Origin: Sinorhizobium sp. 8-89
Lineage (GTDB): Bacteria > Pseudomonadota > Alphaproteobacteria > Rhizobiales > Rhizobiaceae
Length of the DNA: 32,942 nucleotides
Direction of reading: 5' to 3'
Assembly (NCBI RefSeq): GCF_030124325.1
Contig: NZ_JASKLR010000021.1
Location: forward strand, 53,659 to 86,600
Positions 18,399 to 25,976 of the stretch are shown piece by piece. The translations under genes and the position numbers were made by a program. A model generated the notes under the pieces. That model did not search any database. It was not told where the DNA came from and saw only the letters and a list, made by a program, of their open reading frames with translations. How positions within the stretch are numbered: the stretch's first letter is position 1; the number at the start of each line of letters is the position of its first letter.

Positions 18399-18869
18399 TC
18401 AAAATGTGAGGACTCGACGGGGTCCGATATATTCGGTCTCCAACCCGTTGGATCTCGCATCATGTACGAGAAGATTAACGCCGGTCCGGTTGGTTCTGAT
18501 ACGGTTGCCATCCTTATCGAAAGGGAACGAATCGGCGTGCCTCTGCGCCCAATCATAAGCTTGTCGTGAGACGATCTCGATTTCCCATCCGGAGCTCTTT
18601 GAATAGGTGACGCGGAGATCTGGGCCTAGTCTCCGCTGCTCTCGCGTCTCCAGCCGGTGAAGACGGGGTAATGAGCTATCAACCATCACTCTCTCCCAAT
18701 TTCGATTGTGGTCCGGCAAATAAAGATCCATGCAAGTTAGCAAAAGCGCTGTACCGTTCAATTGATGCAGATCATGGCCGCATCGATGACCGCTCGATCG
18801 GGAAAGTGATGTGAGCCGAGTAAGGCAGGCCTGCATCAGGTCTGGGGGGGTCACCTTGGACTGAATCAT
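18399..18869 (-). CDS. Hypothetical protein, 156 aa
   Basis: An uninterrupted frame (ATG 18869; a GTG at 18878 would add three residues) encodes a mixed charged/polar protein with no membrane segment or signal peptide. Composition is protein-like, with a C-terminal stretch WEIEIVSRQAYDWAQRHAD and NRTGVNLLVHDARSNG. I do not recognise the family. No strong ribosome-binding site is seen. It reads in the same direction as the MFS gene, 267 bases upstream of it. It might be a genuine symbiosis-region orphan or a chance frame. Confidence 0.5.
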   Translation of the reverse strand: MIQSKVTPPDLMQACLTRLTSLSRSSGHRCGHDLHQLNGTALLLTCMDLYLPDHNRNWERVMVDSSLPRLHRLETREQRRLGPDLRVTYSKSSGWEIEIVSRQAYDWAQRHADSFPFDKDGNRIRTNRTGVNLLVHDARSNGLETEYIGPRRVLTF

Positions 18870-19162
18870 GGCATCCACATACGCCGACAGCCGGGGGGCA
18901 CGTCATTAGGAGTGGTGTCACCTTCACGATCAATGGAAGATGGTCGCTTTTGAGATGCGGAGGAAAGAGCTGACGTCTAAGGTCGAAACGACAAAGGATC
19001 CGCCTCCCCTGCTGCATCCGACGTTGCCAAACATTACCAGGAGGAGATCGCGGCCTTCGCGATCCTCGTTGAAAGGAGAGAGCCGCGGACGTGCAGCCCA
19101 GAGAATGGGAACGCGGTTGGAACGGAGCAACCGGCCCCGATCAGCGATCAACTGTTTAGAAC
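18870..19162. other. Spacer left of the nifA 3' fragment
   Basis: No gene recognised. The minus-strand frame at 18930-19151 and the plus-strand frame through 18940-19416 lack known motifs, except that the latter runs into the nifA relic at its right end. Very degraded nifA sequence may extend into the right edge. Confidence 0.35.
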
Positions 19163-19352
19163 GCCGACCGCTTGGTGGCTACGCGATCCATGGGTTGGCT
19201 ACGGGGAATTTGTCGGCGGGATTACCGCGCAGCGTCGTTAACCCTAACCATCCTGCCGGCTCCGTTCGGCCAAGGCAGCTCGGACCCCTCGGCCGTACGC
19301 CGAGACAAGTCGGCTGTGCTTTGCGCCAGCATCGTATACAGGCGAAAAATTT
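19163..19352 (+). pseudogene. nifA: nifA 3' fragment (decayed duplicate)
   Basis: Nucleotide similarity to nifA 6120-6379 is visible: GCCGACCGCTTGGTGG against GCCGTCCGGTTGGTGG, then ATTTGTCGGCGGG, then the helix-turn-helix codons giving TPRQVGCALRQHRIQAKN against [18 protein letters not shown]. About 65 bases corresponding to 6217-6281 are deleted, several small indels are present, and the stop codon is lost. It lies directly in front of nifB, where nifA stands in related rhizobia, so this is the relic of the ancestral nifA-nifB junction. Confidence 0.85.
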
Positions 19353-19437
19353 AAAACTCGGCGAGCCAGCTCATCGCCGGCATTGCCGCTCACAACCCTT
19401 TCCCTTGGGTGGGTGATCGTCCAATCTGGACGGTTCT

Positions 19438-19453
19438 TGTTGCAAATTCGACA
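19438..19453 (+). promoter_or_regulatory. NifA upstream activator sequence for nifB
   Basis: TGT-TGCAAATTCG-ACA, an exact NifA site, about 75 bases before the -24 element at 19527. Identical to the orphan at 6467. Confidence 0.85.
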
Positions 19454-19526
19454 AAAGTGCGTCGGAGCGATTGGTTTGAATCAAACACGAAAACCCAGCG
19501 CGTTGAAATGGCTTAGTTTATTCGGC

Positions 19527-19542
19527 TGGCATAGCGCTTGCT
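19527..19542 (+). promoter_or_regulatory. Sigma-54 (-24/-12) promoter of nifB
   Basis: TGGCATAGCGCTTGCT keeps GG-N10-GC spacing and a consensus TTGCT -12 block; the -24 block is TGGCA followed by TA instead of CG. The predicted start of transcription lies about 30 bases before the nifB ATG. Confidence 0.85.
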
Positions 19543-19581
19543 TTCTGGACGGCGACCTGACCACCCACTGGGAGCCGTTTG

Positions 19582-21063
19582 ATGAGCGCACCGATAGTTT
19601 CTCTTGAAAGCCTGACCAACGCGACATCCTCTGGCCAGTTGCTGAGAACCGCGAGATCCGGTGGCGGCGTATCCTCGTCCTGCGGCTTGTCCTCGCGACC
19701 AACCGACATGGATGAGGCCACCTGGGAGAAGATTAACGATCATCCTTGCTTTTCAGAGGAAGCGCACCACTATTTCGCGCGTATGCACGTCGCAGTCGCA
19801 CCAGCGTGCAATATCCAATGCAATTACTGCAATCGCAAATATGATTGCGCCAACGAAAGTCGGCCCGGCGTTGTCTCGGAAAAGCTGACACCGGACGAGG
19901 CGCTGCGGAAGGTGATTGCGGTCGCCAACGACGTGCCGCAGCTTTCCGTGCTCGGCATCGCAGGGCCGGGCGATGCCTGTTACGACTGGAAGAAGACAAG
20001 GGCGACTTTCGAACGCGTCGCGAAGGAGGTCCCAGACATCAAGCTGTGCATCTCCACCAATGGACTCGCCCTGCCGGAGCATGTCGACGAGCTCGCCGAA
20101 ATGAACGTCAGCCACGTCACAATCACCATCAACATGGTTGACCCAGCAGTCGGCGAAAAGATCTACCCGTGGATCTTCTATGGTCACCGCCGCTACACCG
20201 GCATCGATGCTGCCAAGATCCTGCACGAGCGGCAGATGTTGGGTCTTGAGATGCTGACCGAACGCGGCATCCTCACCAAGATTAATTCGGTGATGATCCC
20301 CGGCGTCAATGACCAGCACCTGATCGAAGTCAGCAAATGGGTCAAGAAGCGGGGTGCGTTTATGCACAACGTCATGCCGCTGATTTCCGACCCGGCACAC
20401 GGCACCTGTTTTGGCCTGACGGGACAGCGCGGCCCAACCGCGTTCGAACTGAAGGCGCTTCAGGATCGCCTCGAAGGCGGTGCCAAGCTGATGCGTCACT
20501 GTCGACAGTGCCGCGCCGATGCAGTCGGTCTGCTCGGTACTGATCGTGGCCAGGACTTCACGGTAAATCAGATTCCGGCCGATGTTGCCTACGACGCTAG
20601 CAAGCGTCATGCCTATCGGGAGGTGGTCGCGCGTATGCGCGAAGACCATTTAGCGGCCAAGAACGAGGCGATCGCAATGGTCGCATCAGCGAGCATCCGC
20701 GGGTCGCTTCAAGTGGCTGTTGCGACTAAGGGCGGGGGACGCGTCAACCAACACTTCGGCCATGCGAAGGAGTTCCAGATTTATGAAGCCTCGCAAACCG
20801 GAATCAAATTCGTGGGGCATCGCAAGGTCGAGCAGTATTGCCATGGCGGCTGGGGAGAGGACGCCACGCTCGTTGACATCATTTCTGCACTCGAAGGCAT
20901 AGACATCGTCCTGTGCGCCAAGATTGGAGATTGCCCCCGGGACCAGCTGATCGAGGCTGGGATCCGAGCAACTGATGCTTTTGGTTATGACTACATCGAG
21001 ACCGCGATCAGCGCTCTTTACGCCGCCGAGCATGGCATCGACCTATTGCAGGCGACGGCCTGA
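19582..21063 (+). CDS. nifB: NifB, FeMo-cofactor biosynthesis radical SAM protein
   Basis: NifB builds the Fe8S9C precursor (NifB-co) of the nitrogenase cofactor. The radical SAM cluster motif C-X3-C-X2-C is CNIQCNYC (Cys76, Cys80, Cys83). The barrel carries GIAGPGDACYDW and TKINSVMIPGVND, and the C terminus (from about residue 375) is the NifX-like cofactor-binding domain with RVNQHFGHAKEFQIYE. GGGAG precedes ATG 19582; a TTG one codon earlier is less likely. The 493 residues are typical of rhizobial NifB. First gene of nifB-fdxN-nifZ-fixU, under the RpoN/NifA control sites at 19438 and 19527. Confidence 0.97.
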   Translation: MSAPIVSLESLTNATSSGQLLRTARSGGGVSSSCGLSSRPTDMDEATWEKINDHPCFSEEAHHYFARMHVAVAPACNIQCNYCNRKYDCANESRPGVVSEKLTPDEALRKVIAVANDVPQLSVLGIAGPGDACYDWKKTRATFERVAKEVPDIKLCISTNGLALPEHVDELAEMNVSHVTITINMVDPAVGEKIYPWIFYGHRRYTGIDAAKILHERQMLGLEMLTERGILTKINSVMIPGVNDQHLIEVSKWVKKRGAFMHNVMPLISDPAHGTCFGLTGQRGPTAFELKALQDRLEGGAKLMRHCRQCRADAVGLLGTDRGQDFTVNQIPADVAYDASKRHAYREVVARMREDHLAAKNEAIAMVASASIRGSLQVAVATKGGGRVNQHFGHAKEFQIYEASQTGIKFVGHRKVEQYCHGGWGEDATLVDIISALEGIDIVLCAKIGDCPRDQLIEAGIRATDAFGYDYIETAISALYAAEHGIDLLQATA

Positions 21064-21097
21064 GCCGGCTCAGCCCTAACGAATCAGGAGTTGAATA

Positions 21098-21292
21098 ATG
21101 GCCTTCAAAATCATCGCATCCCAATGCACTCAGTGCGGCGCCTGCGAGTTCGAATGCCCTTCCGGCGCGATCGGGTTCAAGGGTGACAACTACGTGATCG
21201 ATCCTAACAAATGTACCGAATGCCAGGGAGTTTTCGAGCTTCAGCAATGCGCCTCGGTATGCCCGATGCCGAACACCTGCGTGCCGGCTTAA
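21098..21292 (+). CDS. fdxN: FdxN, 2[4Fe-4S] ferredoxin
   Basis: Small bacterial-type ferredoxin of 64 residues that supports nitrogen fixation, either donating electrons to nitrogenase or serving NifB. Cluster ligands are in [12 protein letters not shown] and, after a longer loop, CTECQG and CASVCP, the usual FdxN spacing. AGGAG lies seven bases before the ATG. It follows nifB by 34 bases and is surely cotranscribed. Confidence 0.96.
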   Translation: MAFKIIASQCTQCGACEFECPSGAIGFKGDNYVIDPNKCTECQGVFELQQCASVCPMPNTCVPA

Positions 21293-21374
21293 CCTCCATT
21301 CAACTCGTCGGGCTTTCAGCCGCCGCGGGCCTGAGTTCCCCCTCTGTAACCCCAACGATGAAATAGGAATTTCG

Positions 21375-21701
21375 ATGGGTCTTGGACGCGAAGAGGAAGT
21401 CGAAATCCACAATCCTCCACGATTTATGCCGGGTGAGCGGGTCTGTGCCACACGCCACATAAGAAATGACGGCACCTATCCCGGCAAGGAAATCGGAGAA
21501 AGCCTCGTTAGGAAGGGCGACGCGGGTTTTGTGCGCGACGTAGGGACCTTTCTCCAGCAGTTCTACATCTATGCCGTCGAATGGGTTGATCGCGGTACCG
21601 TTGTTGGGATGCGGACGCGTGAACTGATGAGTCTCGACGAGGCCCCAACTTTGAAAACTACCGAATGCGCCACTGGTCTCAACGAAGGAAAAGCCAGATG
21701 A
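21375..21701 (+). CDS. nifZ: NifZ, MoFe protein maturation factor
   Basis: NifZ takes part in forming the second P-cluster of the MoFe protein. The 108-residue product has the family core FMPGERVCATRHIRNDGTYPG and VRDVGTFLQQFYIYAVEWVD. TAGGA sits before the ATG. It follows fdxN by 82 bases, and its stop overlaps the fixU start (ATGA), so the two are translationally coupled. Confidence 0.95.
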   Translation: MGLGREEEVEIHNPPRFMPGERVCATRHIRNDGTYPGKEIGESLVRKGDAGFVRDVGTFLQQFYIYAVEWVDRGTVVGMRTRELMSLDEAPTLKTTECATGLNEGKAR

Positions 21702-21940
21702 AAGTAACGATCCGCAGGAGCGGCAGCGTCTTGTCAGCCTATGTTCCCAAGAAGGATCTCGAAGAGCCGATCATCCAGGTTGAGCATGAAAGCCTGTGGG
21801 GCGGCTTTGTAGTACTCAGGAACGGCTGGTGGCTCCAACTGCCCGACCTTCCGAAGGACACCTGCCTGCCGGTCACCGTCGAGGCAAAGAAGCTAATGAC
21901 TGATGGAGCTGGTATCGCGGTGCAAAGAGAAACATCATGA
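21698..21940 (+). CDS. fixU: FixU/NifT family protein
   Basis: An 80-residue protein of the NifT/FixU family, widely linked to nif operons but without a settled function. MKVTIRRSGSVLSAYVPKKD and LWGGFVVLRNGWWLQLPDLP are typical. The start is fixed by the ATGA overlap with nifZ. A longer frame from 21665 is read-through. The stop overlaps another ATG at 21937. Confidence 0.94.
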   Translation: MKVTIRRSGSVLSAYVPKKDLEEPIIQVEHESLWGGFVVLRNGWWLQLPDLPKDTCLPVTVEAKKLMTDGAGIAVQRETS

Positions 21941-22149
21941 ATACGACACTGACTTCCAAGCGCGCTGTCGTTCGGAACAGCCATGCCGAAAGTGGCTTGA
22001 CCTGCCGCGTACGAACCTGTGGCTCGAATGTGTCGGATCGCGCTGTCGCCTCCGATCTGCTGGGCGTCGTTCTTGGCATCGTGCCGTGGAGCAACCGTTC
22101 GCCTTCGCCCCCGATCATTGAAGGCTGCGTGGGCGATTCTCAAGCATAA
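21937..22149 (+). CDS. Hypothetical 70-aa ORF coupled to fixU
   Basis: The ATG at 21937 overlaps the fixU stop in an ATGA, as fixU itself overlaps nifZ. The product starts MNTTLTSKRAVVRNSHAE and has a short hydrophobic stretch SDLLGVVLGIVPW. I recognise no family, and the composition is only moderately protein-like. It may be a true last gene of the nifB operon or a degraded one. Confidence 0.35.
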   Translation: MNTTLTSKRAVVRNSHAESGLTCRVRTCGSNVSDRAVASDLLGVVLGIVPWSNRSPSPPIIEGCVGDSQA

Positions 22150-22638
22150 CGACTTGCCGCGGTCGCGCCCAGGCGATCGAGGGGCAATAACGCTTGCCGG
22201 AGAGACCTTCCGAGCCGTCGGCCCAATCAGTCGCACGAGAGCCCCCACGGCGCCCAAAGCCCGCCAGTGAAGGAGTTCACCATGACGACTGCAAAGGCAG
22301 CTATCCTGCGCCCAGGGAAACGGGGTCCGAGAAACGCAGCGGCGCGCCGACGCCCCTTGTCACGCGCGAAGGTTTGACCGGCATGTTCGAAAGAATCACT
22401 GTGTTCGCTCTCGGCGTTCCAATCGGCCTGAACAAGATTAATTGCGAAGACAGCGTGATGGTTCTTGACGCCATGCGATCTTACGGATCGACGGGATCCA
22501 ATGCGAACTTGTCCCAAATGATGCGGCCTCGATCCCGCCGAACCTGCCGCACCGCTTCATCAACGATGGAATCGAAACGTATCTACTTCAACGGTGTCGC
22601 CAAAAGTAACATAACGAGGGCGGTTTCCGTGGCCGATA
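22150..22638. other. Region of small ORFs between fixU and abrB-like gene
   Basis: A 31-codon ORF at 22282-22377 begins after a strong AAGGAG (22270-22275) and encodes a basic peptide (MTTAKAAILRPGKRGP). A second frame from about 22383 to 22646 starts MFERITVFALGVPIGLN. Neither resembles a known family. The good ribosome-binding site suggests that a gene once started, or still starts, at 22282. No -24/-12 or nod box element was seen. Confidence 0.35.
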
Positions 22639-23682
22639 ATGCGTAAGACGGGTGCGCCCGTTGTCGAATTTGCCCTGACTCTCGCGCTGGGAGCGCTTGG
22701 CGGCTGGGCAATGTGGCATTTCGATATGCCGCTTGCGTGGCTCGCCGGCGCAATCATCGCGACCGGCGTCGGCGGGCTGTTAAGACTGCCAGTGGCGATG
22801 CCTCCCTTCGCTCGACCGCCAATGACCGCTGCTCTTGGTGCAATGCTCGGAACGTCGTTCTCGCCTGCGATGTTCGAGCACACGGGTTCATGGCTGTTGT
22901 CGCTCGGCGGTCTGGCGGTGTTTATCGCGGCCGCAGGCGCACTGTTCTACATCTATTTCCGGCGTGTGGCGGGTTTCGATCACGCCACGGCCTACTTCTC
23001 GGCAATGCCGGGAGGTCTCGTCGATATGGTGACACTCGGCATCGAAGAGGGCGGCGACGAGAAGATGATCGCACTCGTCCATGCCGTGCGGATCTTCCTG
23101 GTGGCACTGTCGCTGCCGTTCCTCATTCAGAGCTTTACCGGCGTCGCGCTGGATCGCACGGCGGCCGGTTTTGTTCCGCTCGCGAGCATCGGCGCCAATG
23201 ATCTTCTATGGTTCTCCCTGGCTGTTTTCATCGGAGCGGGTGCCGGAATACTGCTGCGCCTGCCAGCGCGCTACCTGCTCGGTCCCATGTCGGCAAGTGC
23301 CATCATGCATGTTATGGGATTGACGCACTTCCAGCTGCCGAGTTCGGCGAGCGCCGCGGCGCAGATCGTCATCGGAGCAACCATCGGCTGCCGTTTCGCA
23401 ATGGCGCCGCCAAGGAAGATCATGGAAGTCGTTGGCCTGTCGTTCGGTTCGACAGGCCTGCTTCTGTCCATGACGCTATCCTTCGCGGGCGTTCTTTCCT
23501 ACCTCACAGGAGACCCGTTCACCGCTCTCGTGCTTGCCTATTCACCGGGGGGTGTTGCCGAGATGAGCCTCATTGCTTTGTCGCTCGGTGTCGAGGTTCC
23601 CTTCGTTGTCCTCCATCACATCGTTCGTCTCATTCTCGTGATGGTAGGGGCGGCGGCCGTGTTTCGGTGGGTAAAGCGCTAA
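22639..23682 (+). CDS. AbrB-family (ammonia monooxygenase-like) membrane protein
   Basis: A 347-residue polytopic membrane protein with about ten hydrophobic segments and the internal duplication typical of the AbrB/AmoA-like membrane family. Each half carries the LAWLAGAIIATG or LLGPMSASAIMH segment and a gate-like AMPGGLVDMVTLG or YSPGGVAEMSLIA motif. Members are often annotated wrongly as ammonia monooxygenase or as AbrB regulators; their role is uncertain but transport-like. The start at the ATG in a weak context is the best available. It stands alone downstream of the nifB operon. Confidence 0.85.
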   Translation: MRKTGAPVVEFALTLALGALGGWAMWHFDMPLAWLAGAIIATGVGGLLRLPVAMPPFARPPMTAALGAMLGTSFSPAMFEHTGSWLLSLGGLAVFIAAAGALFYIYFRRVAGFDHATAYFSAMPGGLVDMVTLGIEEGGDEKMIALVHAVRIFLVALSLPFLIQSFTGVALDRTAAGFVPLASIGANDLLWFSLAVFIGAGAGILLRLPARYLLGPMSASAIMHVMGLTHFQLPSSASAAAQIVIGATIGCRFAMAPPRKIMEVVGLSFGSTGLLLSMTLSFAGVLSYLTGDPFTALVLAYSPGGVAEMSLIALSLGVEVPFVVLHHIVRLILVMVGAAAVFRWVKR

Positions 23683-23706
23683 AGATTCTGAAATCTCCTG
23701 GCAGGA

Positions 23707-24110
23707 CTATATAGACTCCAGTGGTAGCTGAAGGGACGGGCCTTGCGGGTCGAGGGTGGGCGCCGCCGTCGCCGGTGTCCTCCCCAACCTGGACGCGCGA
23801 GCAAGCTCGGAGCGCTGACGGGCATAGCTCGGGGCGATCATCGGGTAATCGGCCGGGAGTCTCCATTTACGGCGATATTTGTTCGGGCGTGAGGCCGAGT
23901 TTCGCCATCAGGTGTGGAAGACGGCAAAAAAGTTCAAGTTGCTGCGGCGGAAGCAGATGATGAAATCCTCGGTGACGGACTTCCTAACCGGCACTGCGGG
24001 CCGCCGCTCTTCGACGACACGCTCCTCCTTGGGATCAGATAAGCCGCGACAAGGCGGCCGGTGAGCTCGAGGGTTCGCTCATGGCGTCCAAGCGCGATCT
24101 GGTCATTGCT
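23707..24110 (-). pseudogene. MucR/Ros-family zinc-finger regulator, frameshifted
   Basis: Reading leftward from about 24100 the frames give ELTGRLVAAYL, then (frameshift) DPKEERVVEERRPAVPVRKS and VTEDFIIC, then (second frameshift, zinc-finger part damaged) GLTPEQYRRKWRLPADYPM and IAPSYARQRSELARASRLG, with the last frame stopping at 23707. These are the successive blocks of MucR/Ros, an alphaproteobacterial C2H2 zinc-finger regulator of exopolysaccharide and symbiosis genes. The second zinc-finger Cys and the spacing to the His residues are lost, so the gene should be inactive. Confidence 0.8.
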
Positions 24111-24548
24111 CTTCTCCCGTCGAGTTGGACCTGGCAGAGTTCGCCGAAGGTATGATGCACAAGCAATCCCCGCGAACTCGGCTTAGCAGGTTAATGGAAA
24201 ACGCAATAAATGCGCCGAAGAAGGAGGCAGGCGACGCGTTCGACCCGGCAATGCTTTCCGCCACCGTGGATTTTTCGTCCTCGGTTGGGGTACGGCCCCA
24301 TCAACATTCTCGCTGTTTAGGTAGCGAGATGAGCTCCCGGCCTCCTACACTTCTCCTGGTCAAATTCGCACCTTAAATGCGGGATTCGGAAAGATAACAA
24401 AAACTTTAGATTCCACCCATTCAACGTAGTGGATGTTAGAGTTTGCGCATTAAGGGCCTCGATCTCGACCTAGGTCAGGGCGGCGGTACGCGCTGGCAGC
24501 GGAGACGTCGTCTTTCCACGTAGCTGACTTCGTCGGGAATTATCGCAG
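24111..24548. other. Unassigned spacer right of the mucR relic
   Basis: No recognised gene. The half-site of a possible, badly distorted nod box on the minus strand is seen near 24404-24435 (TTTAGAT, then CATTCAACGTAGTGGATG), but the other half needs a 4-5 base insertion to align, so I do not call it. Confidence 0.35.
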
Positions 24549-25577
24549 TTAGGCAAGTCGATCCATCAATTCGGATTGAATGATCGTTGCGGTGTACAGC
24601 GAAGCGTCCAGAGGCAGATCTCCAAACGCGACCTGACAAAGGAGATAGTTGGCACCCGCCTCTTCCAGTTGATCAAGCAGAGTCCGTCGCACAAAAGGCG
24701 CCGTCCCTACCACGCACAATTCACTCTCGACTGCTGCATCGAAGGTCAGGGGCAGATTTGGTGGAACTGGGATTGCATTGAGGTCGTACAGGAATTTGAA
24801 GCTTTCAAGCCATCGTTCGAAAGCAGGAGCCGCGAGCGAGTATGCATGGCTTGCAGACTGCCCGACCACAATCATGCGAAGCAATCCGAGAAGTGACACT
24901 TGGTCGTCCGTGTGCATGTTGTGTCCTCCCTCGGCACGGTATGCGTCAGTAATCTTGCGAACAAACGACGCGGGTCCCACACATGCGATGTTTGCGCCGT
25001 TTGCAGCGGCCCAGCGCGCAGACTCTGGTCGGTTGGTGGCGATCCATGTCGGCGGGTGCGGACGTTGATGAGGCCTCAGTGTCAAAGGGACATTGTCTAG
25101 CTGAAAATGGTGACCCTGATAGAAAAGGGTGCCGCCCCTCATCGCCTCCATTAGAATTTCGCTGGCTTCGAGATAGCGTTCTGGCACCGCGTCGGCATCT
25201 ATCCCGAAGTAAGTTAGCTCGATCGGAAGAGAGCCACGCCCTATACCAAACTCGACCCTACCACCGCTCAAGTGGTCAAGCATGCAGATCTCCTCAAACG
25301 CACGTAGCGGATGACAAAGGCTAAGCAGCATGACTAGGGGGCCAATACGAAGTTCCCGGGTGCGCTGTGCGACGCTCGATAAGAACAGATTCGGCGATGG
25401 GCCTCTCCCGTGCGGAGAACAATGGTGCTCCGCCAGGTGATAAGCATAAAAACCGAGCCGATCACAGGCTTCTGCCAGCCTGAGGCGATCTGCGTATTGT
25501 CGTCCAATGGCGCTACCGTCCTCGTCCAAATGATCGAAGATGCCGAAAGCTAGCTTGGAGGGAAAGGTTTTTCTCAT
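24549..25577 (-). CDS. Luciferase-like flavin-dependent monooxygenase (Y4wF-like)
   Basis: A 342-residue member of the bacterial luciferase/LLM class, which uses reduced FMN and O2. Typical blocks are FGIFDHLDEDG at the N terminus, YHLAEHHCSPHG near residue 45, RIGPLVMLLSLCHPLR near 77, and LDHLSGGRVEFGIGRG near 100. TTGGAG precedes the ATG. It is downstream of the HisC-like aminotransferase in the same direction, with a 400-base gap. From memory, NGR234 has such a pair (y4wE-y4wF) in a nod-box locus reported as needed for indole-3-acetic acid synthesis. The substrate here is not readable from the sequence. Confidence 0.9.
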   Translation of the reverse strand: MRKTFPSKLAFGIFDHLDEDGSAIGRQYADRLRLAEACDRLGFYAYHLAEHHCSPHGRGPSPNLFLSSVAQRTRELRIGPLVMLLSLCHPLRAFEEICMLDHLSGGRVEFGIGRGSLPIELTYFGIDADAVPERYLEASEILMEAMRGGTLFYQGHHFQLDNVPLTLRPHQRPHPPTWIATNRPESARWAAANGANIACVGPASFVRKITDAYRAEGGHNMHTDDQVSLLGLLRMIVVGQSASHAYSLAAPAFERWLESFKFLYDLNAIPVPPNLPLTFDAAVESELCVVGTAPFVRRTLLDQLEEAGANYLLCQVAFGDLPLDASLYTATIIQSELMDRLA

Positions 25578-25976
25578 TCAACTGTCTCCAACTTTCGTCC
25601 GGGAGCCGGATCTTGATCAAGCGAATTAAGACTGGGGTGTTTCTTGGCTGAACGTCACTGATCGCGGTGAATCTGCCATCAGGTGGCCGCGGGAGCCCGA
25701 TTATCGAAGCTTATCGCCATTGCGCGCACACGTTCTTGCACACTCGGCTGATCGCTGAAGAGCTCACAGGTTCCTGCCGGCGAAAGCTTCCTGGTCTCAG
25801 CGGCATTGTCCAGGGTTTGCAGTTGGATGGAGGGACGCCGTGAACTAAACACGTGCAACCGGCGGGGCTATGCTGCTTGGCTTCATCCCCACGGGAGCGG
25901 CAGGACGGTCAAAGCTCTCGGGAGAATCGTTCCCCTCTGTCCTGTTACGGACGCAAAATAGCAGAGACTGAAGCTG
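25578..25976. other. Gap between aminotransferase and monooxygenase genes
   Basis: A minus-strand frame of about 58 codons (about 25690-25868, ending EELF-like CELFSDQPSVQERVRAMAI) is open but has no recognised family; it might be the 3' end of a deleted gene. Otherwise nothing is seen. The perfect TTGATCAA at 25613 lacks the four central bases of an FNR/FixK box. Confidence 0.4.

Larger units (their letters stand above)
19163..19464 (+). repeat. Direct repeat copy B: nifA 3' relic plus nifB enhancer
   Basis: Counterpart of 6120-6494. Past the nifA stop, both copies share AACTCGGCGAGCC, CGGCATTGCCGCTCACAA, a GATCGTCCAATCTGG-like block and a fully identical stretch through the enhancer. Divergence is higher in the coding relic than at the enhancer. 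Confidence 0.87.

Noticed and set aside
19425..19445. CTGGACGGTTCTTGTTGC as the nifB -24/-12 promoter
   Set aside because: Spacing between GG and GC is 12, not 10; the TTGT part belongs to the NifA enhancer, and a better promoter lies at 19527.
24382..24435. Another nod-box-like element on the minus strand
   Set aside because: The right half-site fits (TTTAGAT and CATTCAACGTAGTGGATG) but the left half aligns only with a 4-5 base insertion, and no gene lies directly downstream on that strand.
25180..25200. TGGCACCGCGTCGGC as a plus-strand RpoN promoter
   Set aside because: It lies inside the monooxygenase gene on the antisense strand with no downstream gene and a poor -12 block.
25611..25622. 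TTGATCAA as a FixK/FNR box
   Set aside because: The half-sites are adjacent; FixK boxes need TTGAT-N4-ATCAA.
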